DNA from: Mycolicibacterium sp. CBMA 234 | Lineage (GTDB): Bacteria; Actinomycetota; Actinomycetes; Mycobacteriales; Mycobacteriaceae | Reading direction: 5' to 3' | DNA length: 64,000 nucleotides | NCBI RefSeq assembly: GCF_009729415.1 | Contig: NZ_MPKW01000030.1 | Coordinates: 1-64,000, forward strand | Shown here: positions 9,474 to 17,162 of the stretch, piece after piece | How the letters are laid out: every line of letters begins with the position of its first letter | How positions within the stretch are numbered: the stretch's first letter is position 1 | Made by a program: the position numbers and the translations under genes | Notes under the pieces: generated by a model | The model's input: the letters and a program-made list of their open reading frames with translations, nothing else | Told to the model about the DNA's origin: nothing | Databases searched by the model: none

Positions 9474-10412
9474 ATGAGCAGGACATATTCGCGATATTCA
9501 GCACCGTCGGGGGCGTCCACCGGCGACTACGGGGACACCCCGAACTACGGCAGCACCAGTTACGGCTACAGCCATGGCTCTGGTGCCGGGTACGGCAGCA
9601 GCGACTACAGCCGCGACGCCGGACACGATTCATACAGCGGGTCCTACCGAGACCGCTCGTACGGGTCGTACAGCTCGGCCACCGACCTGGCCGACCGCCC
9701 GGTCGCCGACGAGTACAGCCGTTCCTACAGCGACACCGACCGGTTCACCGCGGCCGACGCCGACTATGACGCCGCTTACGACGACGAGTACGCCGATGAC
9801 GACGTCTACGAATACGAGGACTCGATCGACCGCCGCTGGGTTTGGGTGGCCGGGGTTGCCGGCGCCATCCTCCTGGTCGCGGTGATCTGCACCGTCGTGA
9901 TTCTCGGCGGCGGAGACAGTGGACCCGTCACCGCGCCGATCACGCCGCCCAGCACCAGCCAGTCGGCTCCCACGACCGTCGCAGCGGCTCCGTCGGCGAG
10001 CCCCCGAGTGACGGCCGCGCCGCCTACCGCCTCACTGGCACCGGAGACCGTCACCACCGTCACGCCGACCGCAGCGGCCCCGACGCCGACCGCCGACGCG
10101 GTCCCGCCCGTCGGCCCGGCGGCGGCACCGGTCGCGCCCGCAGCGAACACCGTGACGTACTACGTCACGGGCGCCAAGCCGCTGCTGGACCTGGTGACCG
10201 TGATCTACACCGACGGACAAGGCGCCCTGCAGACGGACGTCAACGTGGCGTTGCCGTGGACCAAGACGGTCACGCTGAACCCGGGTGTCACGCTGAGCTC
10301 AGTGACCGCGACCAGCGTCACCAGTCAGCTGAACTGCGCGATCAGCGACGGCTCGGGTACGGCCATCGCCGCGCAGAACAACAACACGATGATCGCGAAC
10401 TGCACCAAGTAG
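9474..10412 (+). CDS. MmpS-like membrane protein with Tyr/Ser-rich and Pro/Thr-rich regions
   Basis: 312 residues from ATG 9474, with GGGGAAAG five bases upstream. The cytoplasmic N-terminus (1-120) is rich in Tyr, Gly, Ser and Asp. One membrane helix spans about 122-145, then a Pro/Thr/Ala-rich stalk leads to an MmpS-type C-terminal domain (225-312) with two cysteines (LNCAIS, IANCTK). It sits where M. tuberculosis has Rv3209. Role unknown; MmpS domains usually assist MmpL transporters, but no MmpL is nearby. The frame stays open upstream to 9138 through the 27-bp repeat. Confidence 0.82.
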   Translation: MSRTYSRYSAPSGASTGDYGDTPNYGSTSYGYSHGSGAGYGSSDYSRDAGHDSYSGSYRDRSYGSYSSATDLADRPVADEYSRSYSDTDRFTAADADYDAAYDDEYADDDVYEYEDSIDRRWVWVAGVAGAILLVAVICTVVILGGGDSGPVTAPITPPSTSQSAPTTVAAAPSASPRVTAAPPTASLAPETVTTVTPTAAAPTPTADAVPPVGPAAAPVAPAANTVTYYVTGAKPLLDLVTVIYTDGQGALQTDVNVALPWTKTVTLNPGVTLSSVTATSVTSQLNCAISDGSGTAIAAQNNNTMIANCTK

Positions 10413-10445
10413 TCACTGCGGCACCCACAGACCGGGTGCGTGAGC

Positions 10446-11147
10446 TCAGCCGAGGCCGAGTTCGCGTACCCGGTTTTTGTGTGTCTCCTGCAGTCGTTCG
10501 AAGAACTCGGTCATCTGGGTCAGACCCTCACCGCTGGACAGCACCAGGTCGACGAGTTCCTCGTGCTCGGCCATCACGAACTGGGCCTGGGTGATGGCCT
10601 CACCGAGCAGCCGGCGCGACCACAGGGCCAGGCGATGGCGCTGCCGGTCGCTGGCGCTGACCGCGGCCCGCACCTCAGCCACCACGAACTGGGAGTGGCC
10701 GGTTTCCGAGAGCACCGCGCGCACCACGTCGGCGGCCTCTGCCGGCAGCGAACCGGCGATCTCCAGATAGAAATCGGCAGCCAGCGCGTCACCGACGTAC
10801 GTCTTGACCAACGCCTCCAACCAGGTACTGGGAGTGGTCAGCCGGTGGTAATTCTCCAGTGCCGCAGCATACTTCGTCATCGCCGGGACGACGTCGACGC
10901 CGCGGCTCAGCAGCGCCTCGCGCAGCACGTCGAAGTGGCCCATCTCGGCAGCGGCCATGCGCGCCAGGTTGATCCGGCCGGCCAGGTTCGGCGCCATGCG
11001 CGCCTCTTCGGTCAACCGGTAGAACGCGGCGACCTCGCCATAGGCCAACAACGCGAACAATTCGTTGACACCGGGATGGTCTGCGGTCACCCCCGACTGC
11101 ACCGGAGTTGCCGTCTGCTCGTGTTGCGCCTGGGACGTCGAAGGCAT
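10446..11147 (-). CDS. Ferritin-like-fold protein (Rv3210c-like)
   Basis: 233 residues from ATG 11147 (MPSTSQAQ). The sequence is all-helical with iron-ligand-type motifs (AYGEVAAF, AAAEMGHF, ADFYLEIA, SETGHSQF) in the spacing of ferritin-like or tRNA-hydroxylase (MiaE)-like di-iron proteins. Whether it binds iron or hydroxylates anything is not known. It is convergent with the MmpS-like gene and divergent from rhlE. Confidence 0.82.
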   Translation of the reverse strand: MPSTSQAQHEQTATPVQSGVTADHPGVNELFALLAYGEVAAFYRLTEEARMAPNLAGRINLARMAAAEMGHFDVLREALLSRGVDVVPAMTKYAAALENYHRLTTPSTWLEALVKTYVGDALAADFYLEIAGSLPAEAADVVRAVLSETGHSQFVVAEVRAAVSASDRQRHRLALWSRRLLGEAITQAQFVMAEHEELVDLVLSSGEGLTQMTEFFERLQETHKNRVRELGLG

Positions 11148-11482
11148 GGCCCAACTGTAGACCGCGAGCTGCGTCACAGCCGAGCGGCGACTCGACCAGC
11201 TACAATAGTTCCGGCTGCGGCAATTTCCGAGCAAGTTTAGGACCCAACCCGGGCCCAAAACCGGCAACGTGAGACCGGCTGCGACCAGAGAAATGTGCGT
11301 GCACGTGTTGGCCCGCCTCCATCCGCGAAGAGCGCGGTCGGCGGTTCTCCAGCTCGCCGGATCGTCCGGCTGACTTCGGCAGAATCGCCCCAGGGCCCAA
11401 GTGTTTGTCGTGAAGACCGTGCGCGCGTGGAACAACAGCGAGCACTGACTCCGATGACACTGGAAGGCATCCACCCCAACTC
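11148..11482. other. Intergenic region upstream of rhlE
   Basis: 335 bases between two divergent genes. No convincing gene is seen. It must hold both promoters and a long 5' leader for rhlE; GGAAGG at 11463-11468 may serve as the ribosome-binding site. Confidence 0.6.
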
Positions 11483-13045
11483 ATGACCGCTCTAACTTCA
11501 AAGACCACACCCGAGAAAACCTTCGCTGACCTCGGCGTTCGGGACGAAATTGTGCAGGCCCTAGCCGAAGACGGCAAGGCCCTCCCGTTCGCCATTCAGG
11601 AACTCACCCTCCCCTTGGCACTCGCCGGCGACGACCTGATCGGCCAGGCCCGCACCGGTATGGGCAAGACCCTGGCGTTCGGCGTGCCGCTGCTGCACCG
11701 CGTCGCCACCGATCCGGCGCTGCCCCTGACCGGCACTCCCCGCGCCCTGGTCGTGGTCCCGACCCGCGAGCTCTGCATCCAGGTGTACGGCGACCTCACC
11801 ATGGCTGGCAAACACCTCAAGGCCGGCGAGGCCGGGGAACGCAAACTCCGCGTGGAAGCCATCTACGGCGGCCGTCCCTACGAGCCGCAGATCGAAGCGC
11901 TGCAGCAGGGCGTCGACGTCATCGTCGGCACGCCGGGCCGCCTCCTCGACCTGGCCCAGCAGGGTCACCTGCAGCTCGGCGGCCTCAGCGTCCTCGTCCT
12001 CGACGAGGCCGACGAGATGCTGGACCTGGGCTTCCTGCCGGACATCGAGCGCATCCTGCGCCTGACCCCCGACTCCCGGCAGGCGATGCTGTTCTCGGCC
12101 ACCATGCCGGACCCGATCATCACGCTGGCGCGCACGTTCATGAACCAGCCGACCCACATCCGGGCCGAAGCCCCGCACTCGGCGGCCACCCACGACACCA
12201 CCAAGCAGTTCGTCTACCGCGCGCACGCGCTGGACAAGGTGGAGATGGTCAGCCGCATCCTGCAGGCCAACGGCCGCGGCGCGACCATGGTCTTCACGCG
12301 CACCAAGCGCACCGCGCAGAAGGTGGCCGACGAACTCGCCGAACGCGGCTTCAAGGTTGGCGCCGTGCACGGTGACCTGGGCCAGATCGCCCGCGAGAAG
12401 GCCCTCAAGTCGTTCCGCAACAGCGATATCGACGTGCTGGTTGCGACGGACGTCGCCGCCCGCGGTATCGACATCGACGACATCACCCACGTCATCAACT
12501 TCCAGATTCCCGAAGACGAGATGTCCTACGTGCACCGCATCGGCCGCACCGGCCGCGCCGGCAAGACCGGTATCGCTGTCACGCTGGTGGACTGGGACGA
12601 GCTGACCCGGTGGTCGCTGATCGACAAGGCCCTGAACCTGGACTGCCCGGACCCTGCGGAGACCTACTCCCGCTCGCCGCACCTCTACGAGGAGCTGGAC
12701 ATCCCGACCGACGTCACCGGCTCGGTGGGCGCGTCGCGGGTCAAACCAGACAAGAAGGCCTCCCGCTCTGCATCGGATCCCGAACTCAAGCGCGAGTCCA
12801 GCACCGACAAGGACCGCCCGGCCCGCAGCCGCGGCCGGTCGCGCCGCCGCACCCGCGCCGGTGAGACGGCCACTGGCCACGTCGAGACGTCCGGAGCCGC
12901 CGAGGCCGGCGAAACCTCCGAAGACAGCGCGCCGACCGGCGACAGCCCCGCCGAGTCCGCGCATTCGGGTCGTCGGCGCCGGCGTCGCCGCCCGAACAAG
13001 GCCTCGTCGGAAGCCGCGGTCGCCGCAGCCCCTGCCGCCGAATAA
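11483..13045 (+). CDS. rhlE: RhlE, DEAD-box ATP-dependent RNA helicase
   Basis: 520 residues with every SF2 DEAD-box motif: Q-motif, Walker A ARTGMGKT (57-63), PTRELCIQ, DEAD near 174, SAT, and HRIGRTGR near 352. The last 110 residues are a basic, Arg- and Lys-rich disordered tail typical of helicases in RNA degradation or ribosome assembly. The length agrees with M. tuberculosis RhlE. It lies 20 bases before the next gene, so they are probably one operon. Confidence 0.95.
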   Translation: MTALTSKTTPEKTFADLGVRDEIVQALAEDGKALPFAIQELTLPLALAGDDLIGQARTGMGKTLAFGVPLLHRVATDPALPLTGTPRALVVVPTRELCIQVYGDLTMAGKHLKAGEAGERKLRVEAIYGGRPYEPQIEALQQGVDVIVGTPGRLLDLAQQGHLQLGGLSVLVLDEADEMLDLGFLPDIERILRLTPDSRQAMLFSATMPDPIITLARTFMNQPTHIRAEAPHSAATHDTTKQFVYRAHALDKVEMVSRILQANGRGATMVFTRTKRTAQKVADELAERGFKVGAVHGDLGQIAREKALKSFRNSDIDVLVATDVAARGIDIDDITHVINFQIPEDEMSYVHRIGRTGRAGKTGIAVTLVDWDELTRWSLIDKALNLDCPDPAETYSRSPHLYEELDIPTDVTGSVGASRVKPDKKASRSASDPELKRESSTDKDRPARSRGRSRRRTRAGETATGHVETSGAAEAGETSEDSAPTGDSPAESAHSGRRRRRRRPNKASSEAAVAAAPAAE

Positions 13046-13065
13046 CCGCAGGTCGTCCGCGCCCA

Positions 13066-14280
13066 ATGGTCAAACCGGAACGACGTACAAAAGCTGATCT
13101 GATCGCCGCTGCGGCCATCGTTGTGGTGGTCGCGGTCGGCGGCGCGCTGATCTGGTGGAACAGCGATGCGCGTGCCACCGTCAGCCGCCCTGCCGACCAT
13201 CCGATCCCGGCATTGCACAACGCGAAGACGGTGCCCACGTCGCTTCGCGAACTGTGGACCGCGGCCAGCAGCAAGACGACGGAGCCTGTGGTCGTCGGCG
13301 GCGCGGTGGTCACCGGTGACGGCGACCAGATGCAGGGCCGCGACCCGGCGACCGGCAACACCCTGTGGAGTTTTTCGCGCGGCAGTAACTTGTGCGGCGT
13401 CACGTCCGTCTACCAGTTCGCGGTGGCCGTGTACCCCGATGGGCGCGGCTGTGGGCAGGTCAGCGCCGTCGACGCGAGCACCGGACGGCGTGGCCCCGCA
13501 CGCAGCAGCCTCGCCGATGCCGAGGTCAAGTTGTCCACCGACGGCACCACGATCCTGTCGTACGGCGACAGCCGCCTGGAGCAGTGGCGCTCGGACCTGG
13601 TCCGGATGATCAGCTACGGCTACCTCGACGCACCAGTCAAACCCGGCGTGCCTGCCTCTCCCCTGTGCCGCCTGATGTCCGCCTCGGCCAGCCCGTCCTC
13701 GGTGGCCGTCATGGAGGCCTGCCCCAAGCAGGGCGATATGCGGCTGACGCTGCTCAAGGCCGCCAAGGAAGAAGACCAGCCCGACGTCAAACGGGTATCG
13801 CTGCCCGGCGTCAGCGTCGACTCGGACGCGCAGGTGATCGCCGTGTCCGAGACCAAAGCGGCGGTGTACGTGCCGACGCCGCAGCCGTGCGTGAACATCA
13901 TCGACGAAACCGGCTCCACCATCGCCAGCACCTTGCTACCGCACCCGGCGACCCCGGTCACCGCGGTGACGCGCGCCGGCGACCTGGTCACCTGGTACAC
14001 GGGCGACTCAGTCATGGTCTTCGACGCCACCGGGCTGCACTACAAGTACACCGTCAGCGCGCAGGGCGGGCAGGCCCCGATCGGCCCCGCCGCCGTCCTC
14101 GCCGGGCACCTTCTGGTCCCGGTGACCAGCGGCTACGACACCTTCGACGCACAGTCCGGCGCCGGCCAGGCGCACATTCCGATGGTCCGGCAGCCGGTCA
14201 ACACCGCGGTGGTCCCAGAGGTTGCCGGCACCACGCTGCTGGAACAGCGCGGCAGTCAACTTGTCGCCCTGGGTCAGTGA
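13066..14280 (+). CDS. Membrane-anchored beta-propeller-like protein (Rv3212-like)
   Basis: 404 residues. A basic start (MVKPERRTKAD) precedes one N-terminal membrane helix (about 13-30); the rest is extracytoplasmic with repeating beta-propeller/PQQ-like signatures such as GRDPATGNTLWSF and SAVDASTGRR. Cysteines are spread in pairs and may be disulfides. The position after rhlE matches Rv3212. Function unknown; the fold suggests a scaffold or ligand-binding role. Confidence 0.82.
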   Translation: MVKPERRTKADLIAAAAIVVVVAVGGALIWWNSDARATVSRPADHPIPALHNAKTVPTSLRELWTAASSKTTEPVVVGGAVVTGDGDQMQGRDPATGNTLWSFSRGSNLCGVTSVYQFAVAVYPDGRGCGQVSAVDASTGRRGPARSSLADAEVKLSTDGTTILSYGDSRLEQWRSDLVRMISYGYLDAPVKPGVPASPLCRLMSASASPSSVAVMEACPKQGDMRLTLLKAAKEEDQPDVKRVSLPGVSVDSDAQVIAVSETKAAVYVPTPQPCVNIIDETGSTIASTLLPHPATPVTAVTRAGDLVTWYTGDSVMVFDATGLHYKYTVSAQGGQAPIGPAAVLAGHLLVPVTSGYDTFDAQSGAGQAHIPMVRQPVNTAVVPEVAGTTLLEQRGSQLVALGQ

Positions 14281-14318
14281 TCTCGGCACGCTGAAGGGCC
14301 CGTTCTCGGCCGAATTCG

Positions 14319-15170
14319 TCATTGTTGTGCGGCCTCGAGCAGTCCCCACCGCTGACGGATGCGCCGGTCGGCGAACCCGAACACAGCATCAACGACAATG
14401 CCGATCACCAGGATCACGATCATGATCGCCATGGCCGCGGGCATATCGCTGAGGTTCTGGGCGTTTTCCAGCAGCACCCCGATCGACGCGGTGTTGTTGA
14501 CCAGAACCACCAGTTCGCCGGCCATCAGGCTCCGCCAGGCAAAGGCCCACCCCTGACGAAGCCCGCTGACGAACATCGGCAGCGACGCCGGCAGGATGAC
14601 GTGCTGATACAACGCCACGCGGCGGAGCCCCATGTTGTGTGCCGCCCGCAGCAGCAATGGCGAAATGTGGTCTGCCCCTGCGATGACACCGACCGCGACA
14701 GATGGGGCCGCACCGATGACGATGACAAAGAGGATCGCCGAATTATGCAGACCGAAAAAGATGATGGCGAACGGGAACCAGGCAATGGCCGGCATGGTCT
14801 GTAGGCCGGTGATGATCGGACCCAATGCACTGCGCAACAGTATGTTTCGGGACAGCGCAGCGCCAACGACGGCGCCGATGACCACGGCCAGACCGAAGCC
14901 GGTTACCGCGCGGCTCATCGTGGTCGCGATGGCCTCCCACAGCAGCGCATCGCCCAGCTGCTGCCACAAATTCACCGCAACCGTGGCGGGACTGGGCAGC
15001 ACGAACGAAGGCTTCCAGCCACTGGAGTACAGCAGTTGCCAGCCACCGACGAAGAGACCGATGGCGAGCGCCTTGGCACCCACAGACCGCAGCAGGGCAC
15101 GCACTCCCCGTCCGCCCGGCAACCACGCGGCAGCCTCGTCGACGCGCGTGGCGGTGTCACCGACGACCAT
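14319..15170 (-). CDS. Sulfonate/taurine-type ABC transporter permease
   Basis: 283 residues from ATG 15170, which overlaps the end of the ATPase gene by 14 bases. There are about six membrane helices and the EAA-type coupling loop (LRRAAHNMGLRRVALYQHV region), as in the SsuC/TauC group. It forms the channel with the ATPase and binding protein encoded just upstream. The substrate of this set cannot be read from the permease; aliphatic sulfonate, taurine or a related organosulfur compound is the family expectation. Confidence 0.88.
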   Translation of the reverse strand: MVVGDTATRVDEAAAWLPGGRGVRALLRSVGAKALAIGLFVGGWQLLYSSGWKPSFVLPSPATVAVNLWQQLGDALLWEAIATTMSRAVTGFGLAVVIGAVVGAALSRNILLRSALGPIITGLQTMPAIAWFPFAIIFFGLHNSAILFVIVIGAAPSVAVGVIAGADHISPLLLRAAHNMGLRRVALYQHVILPASLPMFVSGLRQGWAFAWRSLMAGELVVLVNNTASIGVLLENAQNLSDMPAAMAIMIVILVIGIVVDAVFGFADRRIRQRWGLLEAAQQ

Positions 15171-15960
15171 CGTGAGCTGCTCCTTGATTGTGCAGGCGGG
15201 CAGTGATGCGAGCGGCGAGTTCGGCCACCTCAGTGCTATTGATGGTCCGCGGCCGCTCGGTCGCCACCGGGAACTCGTGAACGATGCGGCCCGGGCGAGC
15301 GCCGAGCACGATGACGCGGTCGGCAAGGCGAACCGCTTCGCGGACATTGTGTGTCACGAAAATTACAGTGAGTCCCCGCTTTTCGACGATCCGCTCGAGC
15401 TCCTCATGCAAGCGGTCCCGGGTCATCGCGTCGAGCGCGCCGAAGGGCTCGTCCATCAGCAGCACATCGGAGTCCTGAGCCAGGGCACGCGCCAGCGCGA
15501 CGCGCTGGCGCATTCCGCCGGAGAGTTGGTGCGGGCGCGCGTCCGCGAAATCGGCCAGGCCCACGGTCGTGAGCAGTTGGCCGGCCTCTACCGCACGCTG
15601 CGCGCGGGCCACACCTCGGGCGCGCAGCGCCAACTCGATGTTGCCGCGCGACGTCAACCACGGGAACAGTGCCGATTCCTGGAACATCAGCGCCACGCGC
15701 CGCCCGCTGATAGTCAGTTCACCACTCGTGGGTTGCTCCAGCTCGGCGATCAAGTTGAGCAGGGTGCTCTTACCGCAGCCGGAAGTTCCTACGATGCAGA
15801 CGAATTCACCGCTCTGCACGGTCAGAGACACCGCGTCGAGGGCGGTGATCACCCCCGCGTCGGTTCGATACTGCTTGCTGACTGCGTTGAGAGACAGAGC
15901 CGGTCCGGCCGCCACAGCCGGCGTCATGAGGAGGTGACCGGTTCCGCTGACTGCGCTCAC
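15157..15960 (-). CDS. Sulfonate/taurine-type ABC transporter ATPase
   Basis: 267 residues with Walker A GTSGCGKST, the signature LSGGMRQR, Walker B LLMDEPFGALD and the H-loop VTHNVREA. These are typical of the SsuB/TauB/NrtD family. GTG 15960 overlaps the stop of the binding-protein gene (GTGA), so translation is coupled. The order binding protein, ATPase, permease is the standard import operon. Confidence 0.92.
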   Translation of the reverse strand: MSAVSGTGHLLMTPAVAAGPALSLNAVSKQYRTDAGVITALDAVSLTVQSGEFVCIVGTSGCGKSTLLNLIAELEQPTSGELTISGRRVALMFQESALFPWLTSRGNIELALRARGVARAQRAVEAGQLLTTVGLADFADARPHQLSGGMRQRVALARALAQDSDVLLMDEPFGALDAMTRDRLHEELERIVEKRGLTVIFVTHNVREAVRLADRVIVLGARPGRIVHEFPVATERPRTINSTEVAELAARITARLHNQGAAHDGRR

Positions 15961-16991
15961 GACGCAATCTGAGGTTGTCCGGATGCGGTGAGCACCCGGT
16001 TGAGTGGGCCGGAGTCGAACAGTCCGGTGATGTCCAGTGGCTTGAGCAGTCCGAGTTTGACGGCCTTGCTCACCTGATCACGCAGCGAGGACATACCCGG
16101 ATCATTGGTGAAAGTGGTCTCCTGGAACGACGCGGCCAGCACGTCGGGGTCCAGCCCCTTGCCGAGAGCACTCGCCAAAGCGCTGTTCGCCGACCGCGCC
16201 GCCCCGGCTGGATCACTGGCGATCTTCGCGTTGGCACTCACCTGACCGACCACCAACGCGGAGACCGCATCAGGATGGGCCGCAAGGAAGTCCTGCCGCA
16301 CCACCAGCACGGTGATGGTGTTCGGGTCCGACCACAACCGGACGCCGCCGGCTTTGATCATCTGGACGTCGAACGGTGCGGAGTCGATCGCACCGGCGAT
16401 TTGGTTGGTGACGAATTGCTGGACGATTGCCGATTCGGGGTTGGTCGGCTTGACCGAGACATCGCCACCACCCTGGATGTTCGTCTTCAACCCGTTGCGC
16501 GCCAACCAATCCCGGACACTGACATCTTGGGTGCCGCCGAGCGCCGGGTCTGCGACCGTCTTGCCGCGGAGGTCCTCCGCCGAGTGGATGTCAGGTTTGA
16601 CCACCATCGATGTGCCGCCACTGGCCGACCCGGAGACGATCTTGATGGCCGTTCCCCCGGATTTCTGCCACGCGTTGAATGCCGGGTTGGGGCCGACATA
16701 GGCGGCGTCGAGTTGACCCGACAGCAGCGCCGTCACCTCTTCGGTGCCCTGGCTGAATGGCTGCGTGGTGAGATTCACCGTCGGGCCGAGCTTCTGCGCG
16801 AACAGGCCATCGGCGATCCCGACCAACGCGGACGCGTGAGTGATGCGGGTGAGGTAGCCCAGCCGCAGGGGCGTCGTGGCCGATGTTGACGCGGTGTTCG
16901 GATGCGAGCAGCCGACCAAGGCGGCAACAGCGACCGCGGCGGCGGCGGCCGCGACGACCTTGGTGATGAGTCGGTGAGATGGCACGTTCAT
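15957..16991 (-). CDS. ABC transporter substrate-binding lipoprotein (SsuA/TauA type)
   Basis: 344 residues. A basic N-terminus and an alanine-rich hydrophobic core end in the lipobox LVGC, with the acylated cysteine at 28. The mature protein has the NMT1/SsuA pattern: GYLTRITHASALVG, GLFAQKLG, LLSGQLDAAYVGP and DSAPFDVQMI. It should capture the substrate at the outer face of the membrane. AAGGA is close to ATG 16991 and is better spaced for GTG 16985. The preceding 72 bases separate it from the leader peptide gene. Confidence 0.9.
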   Translation of the reverse strand: MNVPSHRLITKVVAAAAAAVAVAALVGCSHPNTASTSATTPLRLGYLTRITHASALVGIADGLFAQKLGPTVNLTTQPFSQGTEEVTALLSGQLDAAYVGPNPAFNAWQKSGGTAIKIVSGSASGGTSMVVKPDIHSAEDLRGKTVADPALGGTQDVSVRDWLARNGLKTNIQGGGDVSVKPTNPESAIVQQFVTNQIAGAIDSAPFDVQMIKAGGVRLWSDPNTITVLVVRQDFLAAHPDAVSALVVGQVSANAKIASDPAGAARSANSALASALGKGLDPDVLAASFQETTFTNDPGMSSLRDQVSKAVKLGLLKPLDITGLFDSGPLNRVLTASGQPQIAS

Positions 16992-17063
16992 TTCCTTGAC
17001 AATCGATCAGTTGCCGAGAGCTCCGACGAATACCGGTGGATATCGGCAATGGGAGAAGCGAAT

Positions 17064-17162
17064 TCAGGCGCAGGTGATCGATGCCGGACAGGATGCGGAG
17101 GTGACGCGTTGCAGATCGACGTGCAGCCGACGCGTCAGATAGAGCCGAAGTTGCTTCCTCAC
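17064..17162 (-). CDS. Cysteine-containing actinobacterial leader peptide
   Basis: A 32-codon frame starts at GTG 17162, overlapping the stop of the metallohydrolase gene (GTGA). Its middle reads LTRRLHVDLQRVTSASC, the form of the actinobacterial putative leader peptides found before sulfur-compound transport genes, and it ends CPASITCA. Poly-Cys or Cys-ending leaders act as cysteine-responsive attenuators in mycobacteria. Here it precedes the binding-protein gene by 72 bases, so translation over the two Cys codons could control the transporter. The regulatory role is inferred. Confidence 0.78.
   Translation of the reverse strand: MRKQLRLYLTRRLHVDLQRVTSASCPASITCA

Noticed and set aside
11561..13066. 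A 501-codon antisense frame opposite rhlE.
   Set aside because: It is a high-GC shadow of the helicase gene, with no family similarity and no ribosome-binding site.
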